DNA of 7,364 nt from Treponema sp. (GCA_022510885.1 JAFLSP010000089.1:1-7364); one strand, 5' to 3'. Numbered from the stretch's first letter, positions 1-6,344 are shown. Program-made: numbers and translations. The notes: generated by a model not told the origin, from the sequence alone.

Positions 1-1053
1 CAGGCTGTTGGCGCAGATGAGGTCGGCGTTTTTGCGGGCGAGTTTCTCTCGCGCGCTTTGGACGAGGCTCTGCGTTTCCATGCAGAAGCCGCACAGGAAC
101 TGCCCGGGCTTTTTGTGCTCGCCGAGCCAGGCAAGGATGTCGTCGGTGCGCTCAAGCGCAAGGCTCGTGCCGCCCTCGGACTTTTTGATTTTCTGCTCGC
201 TGTAGGATTTCGGCCGGTAGTCCGCGACCGCCGCCGCCATGATGATGACATCCTGCTCCGCGCTCCGTTCCGTGACCGCTTCGAACATCTCCCGCGCGCT
301 CGTCACGTCCACGCGCTTCACGCCAAGCGGAGTTTCAAGCGTGACCGGTCCGCTCACGAGTGTCACGTCTGCTCCCCGCGCCGCCGCGACTTTTGCGAGC
401 GCGAAGCCCATCTTGCCGCTCGAATGGTTCGTCAGGTAGCGCACGGGGTCAACCGCCTCCCGCGTGGGACCAGCCGTGACGAGGATTTTCTTCCCCGCGA
501 GGTCTTTTTCCCGACCGATTGCAAAGTCAATCCACTCGAAGAGCGTCTCCGGCTCGGGCATTTTTCCCGCGCCGGTGTCGCCGTTCGCAAGCCGTCCCGT
601 CGCAGGCGCGATGACGGTCATGCCGTGGCGGCGGCAGGTCTCTAGGTTCTCCTGCGTGGCGGGATTTTCGAGCATGGCGGTGTTCATGGCGGGCGCGATG
701 ATTTTTGGGCAGCGGCAGGCGAGCAGCGTGGTGGTGAGCATATCGTCGGCAAGCCCGTGCGCCGCTTTCGCGATGACGTTCGCGGTTGCGGGCGCAAGCA
801 TGAAGATGTCGGCGCGTTTTGCGAGCGCAACGTGCTCCACGCTGAATTCAAAGTTGCGGTCGAAGGTGTCCATAAGGCACTTGTGTGCCGTGAGCGTCTC
901 GAACGTAATCGGATTGATGAACTGCGCGGCGTTCTTGGTCATCAGCACGTGCACAGACGCGCCTTCCTTCACGAGCAGACGCGCAAGCCCCGCAATCTTG
1001 TACGCGGCAATGCTCCCGCTCACCCCGAGCAGGACGGTTTTTCCTTTGAGCAT
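1..1053 (-). CDS. coaBC: Bifunctional CoaBC: phosphopantothenoylcysteine decarboxylase / phosphopantothenate-cysteine ligase (3' end outside window)
   Basis: This cytosolic enzyme carries out two coenzyme A steps. CoaB joins 4'-phosphopantothenate to cysteine using CTP, and the FMN-dependent CoaC domain decarboxylates the product to 4'-phosphopantetheine. The 351 visible residues start MLKGKTVLLGVSGSIAAYK, a typical flavin-fold start. The CoaC domain (about 1-185) has the catalytic His at 74 in VEHVALAKRAD and the PAMN flavin/substrate motif at 121-124. The CoaB domain begins near 190 with VTAGPTREAVDPVRYLTNHS, NHSSGKMG at 209-216, AAAVADYRP at 273-281 and the KIKK lysines at 288-291. The family is about 400 residues, so roughly 50 are missing at the window edge; the frame stays open to base 1. 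The start is fixed by homology and an AGGAGG seven bases upstream. One oddity is LANGDTGAGKM at 155-165, with Asn157 where the usual clamp has Cys. It is divergent from slyX. Confidence 0.96.
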   Translation of the reverse strand, partial: MLKGKTVLLGVSGSIAAYKIAGLARLLVKEGASVHVLMTKNAAQFINPITFETLTAHKCLMDTFDRNFEFSVEHVALAKRADIFMLAPATANVIAKAAHGLADDMLTTTLLACRCPKIIAPAMNTAMLENPATQENLETCRRHGMTVIAPATGRLANGDTGAGKMPEPETLFEWIDFAIGREKDLAGKKILVTAGPTREAVDPVRYLTNHSSGKMGFALAKVAAARGADVTLVSGPVTLETPLGVKRVDVTSAREMFEAVTERSAEQDVIIMAAAVADYRPKSYSEQKIKKSEGGTSLALERTDDILAWLGEHKKPGQFLCGFCMETQSLVQSAREKLARKNADLICANSL

Positions 1054-1060
1054 GACGCTT

Positions 1061-1066
1061 CCTCCT
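1061..1066 (-). promoter_or_regulatory. Shine-Dalgarno site of coaBC
   Basis: A perfect AGGAGG on the minus strand ends seven bases before the coaBC ATG at 1053. It decides the start, and it shows that this genome uses canonical ribosome binding sites for some genes while neighbouring genes lack them. Confidence 0.9.
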
Positions 1067-1071
1067 GCGTC

Positions 1072-1080
1072 AGTGTATCA
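1072..1080 (-). promoter_or_regulatory. Candidate extended -10 promoter of coaBC
   Basis: Reading the minus strand, TGATACACT is an extended -10 (TG-n-TACACT). No good -35 lies 16-18 bases upstream, which fits an extended -10 promoter. The predicted start, near 1065-1066, would put the AGGAGG at the very 5' end of a leader of about 12-13 bases. This is a prediction from consensus match only; a promoter further upstream, inside slyX, cannot be excluded. Confidence 0.45.
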
Positions 1081-1098
1081 TGTTCCGGGCAAAAACGC

Positions 1099-1104
1099 TA
1101 TAAT
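1099..1104 (+). promoter_or_regulatory. -10 box (TATAAT) of slyX, positioned for a leaderless transcript
   Basis: A perfect TATAAT is followed by exactly six bases (GTCCGC) and the slyX ATG, so the expected +1 is the A of the start codon. There is no purine-rich Shine-Dalgarno before the ATG. The -35 position (1076-1081, TATCAT with a 17-base spacer) is a poor match, so the assignment rests mainly on the -10. The box is back to back with the proposed coaBC promoter. Confidence 0.65.
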
Positions 1105-1110
1105 GTCCGC

Positions 1111-1311
1111 ATGGAAACCGAAAACCGCCTCATCGCGCTGGAGACAAAGCTGGCGTACCTGGAAGATTTCGTGACGCAGTTGCAGCAGGAGACCGTGGAG
1201 AACGCGCGGCAGATTGAGCGGCTGCGCGAGGAGAACCGTATGCTCGTCGGCCGCTATCAGGAGCTTGCGCAGAACATCGACATTCCGAACCGCCGCCCGC
1301 CGCACTACTGA
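1111..1311 (+). CDS. slyX: SlyX family small coiled-coil protein
   Basis: This is a 66-residue protein of unknown molecular function in the SlyX family. Two features support the call: nearly the whole chain (about residues 5-55) is a charged amphipathic helix with hydrophobic heptad positions such as L7, L10, L14, L17, L24, L38 and L45, and the last four residues are PPHY, the conserved tail of E. coli SlyX. It is close to the usual length of about 70 residues. A cytosolic, probably oligomeric coiled-coil is inferred. The start at 1111 is chosen because the family begins just before this helix and because a perfect TATAAT sits six bases upstream; there is no ribosome binding site. The stop codon is separated by one base from the ATG of the DUF1848 gene, so the two are probably co-transcribed and translationally coupled. 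Confidence 0.87.
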   Translation: METENRLIALETKLAYLEDFVTQLQQETVENARQIERLREENRMLVGRYQELAQNIDIPNRRPPHY

Positions 1312-1312
1312 G

Positions 1313-2248
1313 ATGCTGCTCTTTGCCAGCGGGCGCACCGACATTCCCGCGTTCTACGCCGACTGGCTCATGGAGCGCGTGCGCGCGGGTTTTGTGGACG
1401 TGCGCAATCCGTACTACGCGCGGCAGGTGACGCGCTACCGCCTTTCCCCGGACGTGGTGGACTGTCTCGTGTTCTGCACCAAAAATCCCGCCCCCATGCT
1501 GCCCCACCTCCCCGAACTGCGCGAGCGCGGCTTTGCCTCGTATTTTTTCGTCACCATCACGCCCTACGGCACGGACATCGAGCCGAACGTTCCCCCTGCG
1601 GCGGCCGTGATTGACGCGACGCTTGCGTTGGGCGCGGCGGTCGGTACGCAGCGGGTGTGCTGGCGCTACGACCCGATTTTCGTGGACGCGACATATTCCG
1701 TTTCCGCGCATATCCGCAGTTTCCGGCAGATGGCGGAGCGGCTGTGCGCGGCGACCGGGCGATGCATCATCAGTTTCATCGACCTCTACGAAAAGACGAA
1801 GCGGAATTTTCCCGGCGTGCGCGAGGTGAGCCTTTCCGACCAGCGGTTTTTGGCGCAGGCCTTTTCGCGGGTGGGGGCGCAGACGGGCATTGTCGTGGAG
1901 ACGTGCGCGGAAAAGGCCGACCTGAGCGCGTGCGGCGTTGCGGCGGGCGCATGTGTCTCGCGCGAGGTCATCGAGCGGGCGGCGGGATATGCGCTGGTCT
2001 CGCCGCTTCCCCGGCAGCATCTGCGCGCGCACTGTGCCTGTATCGCCACGCATGACATCGGCGCGTACAACAGCTGCCCGCACCTGTGCCGCTACTGCTA
2101 TGCCAATGCCGATGCCGCGCTTGTCCGTAAGAATTTTGCCCGCCACGACCCGCGTTCTCCGTTCCTGCTTGGCGGCGCGGAAACCGGCGACGACGTGCAC
2201 GAGGCGCATCAGGAGTGCCTGCGGGACGCGCAGTTGCCTTTGTTGTAA
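1313..2248 (+). CDS. DUF1848 family protein with C-terminal cysteine cluster (putative radical SAM-like enzyme)
   Basis: This 311-residue protein is recognised as DUF1848, a family with no established function. Family landmarks are GRTDIPAFYADW (7-18; most members have SRRTDIPAF), VDCLVFCTKNPAPML (49-63), TITPYGTDIEPNVP (81-94), WRYDPIF (117-123), ISFIDLYEKTKRN (153-165) and ETCAE (196-200). The C-terminal third is rich in Cys: C198, C207, C214, C241, C243, C255, C259 and C262. The end, YNSCPHLCRYCYAN (252-265), contains C-x3-C-x2-C, the spacing that binds a 4Fe-4S cluster in radical SAM proteins, and resembles the GCxHGCxYCYA site of spore photoproduct lyase-like enzymes. No signal peptide or membrane segment is seen, so it is probably cytosolic. 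The ATG lies one base after the slyX stop without its own ribosome binding site, implying coupling. Iron-sulfur binding is inferred; substrate and reaction are unknown. Confidence 0.9.
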   Translation: MLLFASGRTDIPAFYADWLMERVRAGFVDVRNPYYARQVTRYRLSPDVVDCLVFCTKNPAPMLPHLPELRERGFASYFFVTITPYGTDIEPNVPPAAAVIDATLALGAAVGTQRVCWRYDPIFVDATYSVSAHIRSFRQMAERLCAATGRCIISFIDLYEKTKRNFPGVREVSLSDQRFLAQAFSRVGAQTGIVVETCAEKADLSACGVAAGACVSREVIERAAGYALVSPLPRQHLRAHCACIATHDIGAYNSCPHLCRYCYANADAALVRKNFARHDPRSPFLLGGAETGDDVHEAHQECLRDAQLPLL

Positions 2249-2271
2249 CGCAGGGCGTTTTGCGGTAGTAT
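2243..2271 (+). promoter_or_regulatory. Sigma-70-type promoter of the ECF transporter gene, leaderless arrangement
   Basis: TTGTAA (2243-2248, 4 of 6 matches to TTGACA) and TAGTAT (2266-2271) are separated by exactly 17 bases. The -10 ends six bases before the ATG at 2278, so transcription should start at or next to the start codon. The -35 overlaps the TAA stop of the DUF1848 gene. No Shine-Dalgarno precedes the ATG. The prediction comes from consensus and spacing. Confidence 0.65.
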
Positions 2272-2277
2272 GGGGTG

Positions 2278-4392
2278 ATGTCCTTGCTTTCCGTCGAAAA
2301 CCTGACTTTCTCCTACCTGGAATCACGCGCGCGCGCGCTGGACGGCGTGTCTTTTTCCGTGCAGGCGGGCGAGTACGCGGTCATCCTTGGCACAAACGGT
2401 TCGGGAAAAAGCACGCTTGCCCGCGTCATCACGGGATTTTTGCCGGTGCAGGGCGGTTCGGTGCGCTTTGCGGACGGCGTTCGCGCGGGAATCGTGTTTC
2501 AGTACCCCAAGGACCAGATTGTGTCGGGAATCGTCTCGCGCGACACGGCGTTCGGCCCGCAGAATCAGGGGCTTTCGGACGCGGAAGTCGAGCAGCGCGT
2601 GATTGAGAGCCTGTCGGTCTCCGGCCTGCTTGACCGTGCGGACGACCATACCAACGCGCTTTCGCTCGGGCAGACGCAGAAGCTGGCGATGAGCGGCATT
2701 CTCGCGCTCCGTCCCGACCTGCTCGTGCTTGACGAGGCGACTTCCATGCTCGACCCGGAATCGCGCGCGGACATTTTGGCCTTTTTGGATGCCTGTCATC
2801 GGCGCGGGCAGACTATCCTGCACATTACGCATGATTACGACGAGGCGATGCGCGCGCAGCATATCATCGTCCTGCGCGACGGCGGCATTGTGTTTGACGG
2901 CACGCGCGCGGCGTTTGCGGCGGACGCGGCTTTGAGCGGCGGCTTGTTCGGCAGTCCTTTGCCTGCGCGGAAGCCGTCGGATGCGGATGCTTCGTGTGCG
3001 GAAGTCGCGCTTGCGCTCCGCAACGTCGGCTTTTCCTATGACGGGCGCGAGGTGCTGCGCGGTCTTTCGGCGGATTTTTATCGGGGAAGCCTCACGGCAA
3101 TCACGGGCGCGAGCGGGGCGGGAAAATCGACCTTGCTTGAAATTGCGGCAGGTCTGCTTGCGCATTCGGGGGCGGTGTACGCGGCCGCGCGGCCGTCGCT
3201 CGCCTTGCAGGACAGCCAGGCGGCCTTGTTCGAGCCCTATGCTGCCGATGACGTGGCGTTCGGGCCGAGGAATCAGGGCGTTCGCGGCCGGGCTTTGAAG
3301 GCGCGGGTGCGCGCGGCGATGGACACGGTGGGCTTGCCGTTCGACACCTTTGCCGACCGTGCCACCCAGCAGCTGAGCGGCGGCGAAAAACGCAAGCTCG
3401 CCCTTGCCGGCATCATCGCGATGGACGGCGACGTGCTGCTGTTCGACGAGCCGACGGCGGGGCTTGACCCCGAGAGCCGCCGCCACGTGCTGTATATGTT
3501 GCGCGACCTGACGCGGCGCGGAAAGACCGTTGTTTTCAGTACGCACCGCAGGGACGAGGCGGATTTTGCCGACCGCGCCATGCATCTGGAGGACGGCGCA
3601 ATCGTCTCCGATTCGGCGCGGCGGCCGCTTGCGGAGGAAATCGCGCTTGCCGAACAGCCGCCGCTTGCGGGCGCGAACATGCTTGCCGCCTTGCGCCGTG
3701 CCGCCGGATTTGGCACCGCGCCCGCAAAAAGCCGCGGCATCGTCCAAAAATTGCGCCCGGCATGGAAATACGTCGTGTTCTTGGCGCTGTTTGCGTGCGC
3801 GCTGTGCGCGCGGCAGACCGTATTTGCGGCGGGCGTGGTGGTCGCGTCGGTGGCGTATGCGCTGCTTGCGCGCTATCCCGTCCGGCGGCTGTTCACGTCG
3901 TTCGCAAGAATCCTGCCGTGGATGCTGCTGTACTGCCTCATTCAGATGATTTTCATTCCCGCGCGTGACGGCGAGCCGCACCTGACCGAATGGCGGTGGT
4001 TCATGGTCACGCCTTTCAAGATTCGGCTGTGCGTGTTTTCGCTCGTCCGCGTGTTCGGCACGCTGTCGGCGGTGCAGGTGTTCGTGTTCTCAACGGGGGA
4101 AAAGGAGATTTTGGAGGGATTTTCGACGCTCGTGCGTCCGCTTGCCGCGCTGCGCGTTCCCGTGCGCCCGCTCGTCGTGGTGGTGGAAATCATGTTCCGC
4201 TTCATTCCCCTGCTGATAGACGAAGCGGCGGCGATTGTCAAGACGCAGCTTGAGCGCGGGGGCTTGGGCAAGGCGAAAGGCTTTTTCGCGAAGATTCGGA
4301 TTCTCTTTCCGCTGTTTATCCCGCTGATTATCCAGACGGTTCGCCGTGCCGAAGTGCTTGCCGACGCGCTTTCGGCACGGTGGCTCGACTAG
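2278..4392 (+). CDS. ECF-type transporter energizing module: fused CbiO/EcfA-CbiO/EcfA-EcfT (A-A-T) protein
   Basis: This single 704-residue chain contains the whole energy-coupling part of an energy-coupling factor importer for vitamins or transition metals. ATPase domain 1 (about 4-225) has Walker A GTNGSGKST 38-46, Q-loop Q75, signature LSLGQ 128-132, Walker B with E153, and H185. ATPase domain 2 (about 242-455) has GASGAGKST 277-285, Q311, LSGGE 366-370, E391 and H423. A linker leads to an EcfT-like membrane domain (about 497-704) with some six hydrophobic segments, near 498-512, 515-532, 545-561, 583-605, 629-648 and 672-688. Its coupling motifs appear as ERG (659-661) and ARW (700-702). 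The usual arrangement is separate A1, A2 and T genes. No substrate-binding S component is in the window, so the substrate is unknown. ATG 2278 is preferred over the adjacent GTG 2275 on promoter spacing. The 3' end overlaps proS by four bases. Confidence 0.93.
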   Translation: MSLLSVENLTFSYLESRARALDGVSFSVQAGEYAVILGTNGSGKSTLARVITGFLPVQGGSVRFADGVRAGIVFQYPKDQIVSGIVSRDTAFGPQNQGLSDAEVEQRVIESLSVSGLLDRADDHTNALSLGQTQKLAMSGILALRPDLLVLDEATSMLDPESRADILAFLDACHRRGQTILHITHDYDEAMRAQHIIVLRDGGIVFDGTRAAFAADAALSGGLFGSPLPARKPSDADASCAEVALALRNVGFSYDGREVLRGLSADFYRGSLTAITGASGAGKSTLLEIAAGLLAHSGAVYAAARPSLALQDSQAALFEPYAADDVAFGPRNQGVRGRALKARVRAAMDTVGLPFDTFADRATQQLSGGEKRKLALAGIIAMDGDVLLFDEPTAGLDPESRRHVLYMLRDLTRRGKTVVFSTHRRDEADFADRAMHLEDGAIVSDSARRPLAEEIALAEQPPLAGANMLAALRRAAGFGTAPAKSRGIVQKLRPAWKYVVFLALFACALCARQTVFAAGVVVASVAYALLARYPVRRLFTSFARILPWMLLYCLIQMIFIPARDGEPHLTEWRWFMVTPFKIRLCVFSLVRVFGTLSAVQVFVFSTGEKEILEGFSTLVRPLAALRVPVRPLVVVVEIMFRFIPLLIDEAAAIVKTQLERGGLGKAKGFFAKIRILFPLFIPLIIQTVRRAEVLADALSARWLD
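4344..4380. repeat. 10-bp inverted repeat at the 3' end of the ECF gene
   Basis: CCGTGCCGAA (4344-4353) and TTCGGCACGG (4371-4380) are perfectly complementary arms around a 17-base loop, inside the last codons of the ECF gene. On the minus strand the hairpin begins nine bases after the proS stop. No T-tract follows on either strand, so it is not a classic intrinsic terminator. It might still stabilise mRNA ends or slow polymerase. Coding constraint could explain it. Confidence 0.4.
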
Positions 4393-6233
4393 TCCGCGTT
4401 CAGCGCGGCAAGCGCGTCGCGCACAAAGGCGGCCGCCTTTGCCGCGGCCTGCTCGGCGGGAACGAGTTCCGCCTCGGCGGCATCGCGCGGCTTGTACTCC
4501 ACGTTGGGGAGCGTCTTTTCGCCCACGGTGATGCGCAGCGGAATGCCAATCAGTTCCATGTCGGCGAATTTCACGCCCGGCCGCTCGTTGCGGTCGTCCA
4601 GCAGGACCTCAATTCCGGCGGCGGTCAGCTCGTCGTGCAGCCTGTCGGCAACGGCCTTCATCTGCCCCTCGTACTTAATCGGCACGATGCACACCTGGAA
4701 CGGCGCGGTGCTCATCGTCCAGATGATGCCCTTGTCGTCGTGGTGGTTTTCGATAATCGAGGCGAGCGTCCGGTCCACGCCGATGCCGTAGCAGCCCATG
4801 GTGGGCGTTGCCGCCTTGCCGTGCTCGTCAAGATACGAGACGTGCATGGACTTCGTGTATTTTTGCCCGAGTTTGAAAATGTGCCCCAGTTCGTTGCCCT
4901 TGGTCGCGTGGAACGGCTTGCCGCAGACCGGACAGCGGTCGCCCGCCTTGACCATGCGGACGTCGGCGGTCAGAAACGGCGTGAAGTCGCGCAGCGGTTC
5001 GACGTGGCGGATATGGTAGCCGTCCTTGCCGCTGCCCGTGATGGCATCGTGCATCTGCGCGGCAAGCGAGCCGTCCTCCTGCACGGCGATGACGGAGCAG
5101 TCGGCGACGAGCGGCACGGTCGCGGTGGTCGGGCCGACAAAGCCGTGGGGCGCGCCGGCGTACTGCAAGACTGCCTTTTCGTCCGCCAGTTCGACGGCGC
5201 TCGCCTTGAGCGCGGCCGCAAGTTTTGCCTCGTTCACGTCCAGGTCTGCGCGAATCAGCACGCAGAAATAGGCGACGGGATAGTAATCGCCGCTCGCCTC
5301 TTTGACGCGCTTGAACTGCCTGCCTTTTTCGTCCGTGCTCAGGTCGAGCGCGCAGTTTTCCGCCTTATAGATGAGCGACTTGATGAAGGTCTTGGGCGAC
5401 GCATTGAAAAATCGCTCCATGTCGGCAATGGAAAACACGTTCGGGGTCGCCACGTCCTCATAGGGCAGGTCGGTCTTGACCTGCGGCCTGCCCGCGCTGT
5501 CGGTCGCCTCGTCGGGGGCGCAGGCGGCTTTTTCGGCGTTTGCCGCGTAGCCGCAGTTGCCGCACAGGATGAGCGTGTCGTCTCCGACGGGGCTTTCCAC
5601 CATGAATTCTTCGCTGCCGCTGCCGCCCATCGCGCCGCTGTCCGCCTTGACGGGAATGATGCTCAGCCCGAGCCGCTTAAAGATGCGGAAATACGCGCGC
5701 TCATACGCCCGGTAGGATTCATCCAGGGACTCGTCGTCCGCGTGCATCGTGTAGGCATCCATCATGGTGAACTCGCGCCCGCGCATCACGCCGTAGCGGG
5801 GACGGATTTCGTCGCGGTATTTCGTGTTGATTTGGTACAGGTTGACGGGAAGCTGCTTGTAGCTGGTGAGCGCGTCGCGCACGATTGCGGTGTAGCCCTC
5901 CTCCGCCGTCGGGCTGACAATCATGTCCTGCTCGCCGCGCGTCCTTGCCTTGAGCATCTGCGGCCCCATCGTTTCCCACCGCCCGCTCTCTTTCCAGATT
6001 TCCCCCGGCTGGATGACGGGGATTTTTATTTCCATCGCGCCGATGTTGTCAAGTTCCTCGCGGATGATGTTCTCGACTTTGCGCAGGGAGCGCAGCCCCA
6101 TCGGCAGGTATGCGTACAGTCCGTTCGCCAGTTTGCGCACCAAGCCCGCACGGAGCATCAGAATATGGCTTGCGATAATCGCTTCCGCGGGGGCTTCGCG
6201 CAGGGTAGAAAGATAATACTGAGAGGTTTTCAT
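4389..6233 (-). CDS. proS: Prolyl-tRNA synthetase, bacterial type with editing (INS) domain
   Basis: This class II synthetase charges tRNA-Pro with proline in the cytosol. It has 614 residues, while bacterial ProRS is usually about 570. Motif 1 lies around 36-75 (ANGLYAYLPMGLRSLRKVEN onward). Motif 2 is YRDEIRPRYGVMRGREF (139-155), and motif 3 is GIGVDRTLAS (483-492). SPTAEE at 107-112 belongs to the proline site region. An insertion domain of the Ala-tRNA-Pro editing type spans about 224-410, opening with CGNCGYAANAEKA. CxxC pairs occur at C224/C227 and C434/C437. The anticodon-binding domain follows from about 510. The start is fixed by the family N-terminus MKTSQYYLSTLREAPAEA; an upstream in-frame ATG at 6311 lies in the SDR terminator. 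The ATG has no Shine-Dalgarno but is six bases after a -10 box. The gene converges on the ECF gene, sharing CTAG for both stops. Confidence 0.97.
   Translation of the reverse strand: MKTSQYYLSTLREAPAEAIIASHILMLRAGLVRKLANGLYAYLPMGLRSLRKVENIIREELDNIGAMEIKIPVIQPGEIWKESGRWETMGPQMLKARTRGEQDMIVSPTAEEGYTAIVRDALTSYKQLPVNLYQINTKYRDEIRPRYGVMRGREFTMMDAYTMHADDESLDESYRAYERAYFRIFKRLGLSIIPVKADSGAMGGSGSEEFMVESPVGDDTLILCGNCGYAANAEKAACAPDEATDSAGRPQVKTDLPYEDVATPNVFSIADMERFFNASPKTFIKSLIYKAENCALDLSTDEKGRQFKRVKEASGDYYPVAYFCVLIRADLDVNEAKLAAALKASAVELADEKAVLQYAGAPHGFVGPTTATVPLVADCSVIAVQEDGSLAAQMHDAITGSGKDGYHIRHVEPLRDFTPFLTADVRMVKAGDRCPVCGKPFHATKGNELGHIFKLGQKYTKSMHVSYLDEHGKAATPTMGCYGIGVDRTLASIIENHHDDKGIIWTMSTAPFQVCIVPIKYEGQMKAVADRLHDELTAAGIEVLLDDRNERPGVKFADMELIGIPLRITVGEKTLPNVEYKPRDAAEAELVPAEQAAAKAAAFVRDALAALNAD
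4424..4441. repeat. 18-bp perfect palindrome in the 3' end of proS
   Basis: CAAAGGCGGCCGCCTTTG is its own reverse complement. It lies in proS codons, 31 bases past the stop of the convergent ECF gene. For the plus-strand transcript it has a weak terminator shape: AAA, GC-rich stem, TTT. The stem is short and the T-run is only three, so a terminator role is tentative. The surrounding Ala codons (GCG, GCC) make such palindromes likely by chance. Confidence 0.35.
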
Positions 6234-6239
6234 ACGACC

Positions 6240-6268
6240 AGTGTAGCGGAAAAACCGCGCGATTTCAA
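6240..6268 (-). promoter_or_regulatory. Sigma-70-type promoter of proS, leaderless arrangement
   Basis: On the minus strand TTGAAA (6268-6263, 5 of 6 matches to TTGACA) and TACACT (6245-6240) are separated by exactly 17 bases, and the proS ATG begins after six further bases. The predicted +1 is the A of the start codon. There is no Shine-Dalgarno in the upstream bases. The promoter sits just past the SDR terminator, so proS is likely an independent transcription unit. Confidence 0.75.
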
Positions 6269-6298
6269 CCGAGCGAAAATCCGAGCCGCGCCTTACAT

Positions 6299-6331
6299 AA
6301 AAAAAGCCCACTCGGCTTGGAGTGGGCTTTT
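6299..6331 (-). terminator. Intrinsic terminator of the SDR gene
   Basis: AAAAGCCCACTC (6302-6313) pairs perfectly with GAGTGGGCTTTT (6320-6331), giving a 12-bp stem with a six-base loop. On the minus strand the hairpin is followed by a run of seven Ts (6305-6299, partly within the stem). It begins 13 bases after the TAA of the SDR gene. It insulates that gene from the proS promoter directly downstream. The plus strand has only four Ts, so bidirectional action is less likely. Confidence 0.93.
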
Positions 6332-6344
6332 CGGCAAAATCCGG

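Noticed and set aside
58..1174. Several plus-strand open frames (195, 236 and 184 codons) over coaBC
   Set aside because: They lie antisense to the well-supported coaBC frame. Only the last 66 codons of the third one, from 1111, are real (slyX).
2275..2277. GTG as start of the ECF gene
   Set aside because: It is directly before ATG 2278. The -10 spacing equals the other two leaderless-type genes only if ATG 2278 is used.
1130..2326. 398-codon minus-strand open frame opposite slyX and DUF1848
   Set aside because: It is an aligned antisense shadow in a GC-rich region; DUF1848 on the plus strand shows clear family motifs.
2323..3981. 552-codon minus-strand open frame opposite the ECF module
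   Set aside because: It is aligned codon for codon with the ECF gene, and the same codon avoidance explains it. The low-complexity basic product has no recognisable motif.
6234..6311. N-terminal extension of ProS to an ATG at 6311
   Set aside because: It would put the start in the SDR terminator and upstream of the proS promoter, and the extra residues do not match the family N-terminus.
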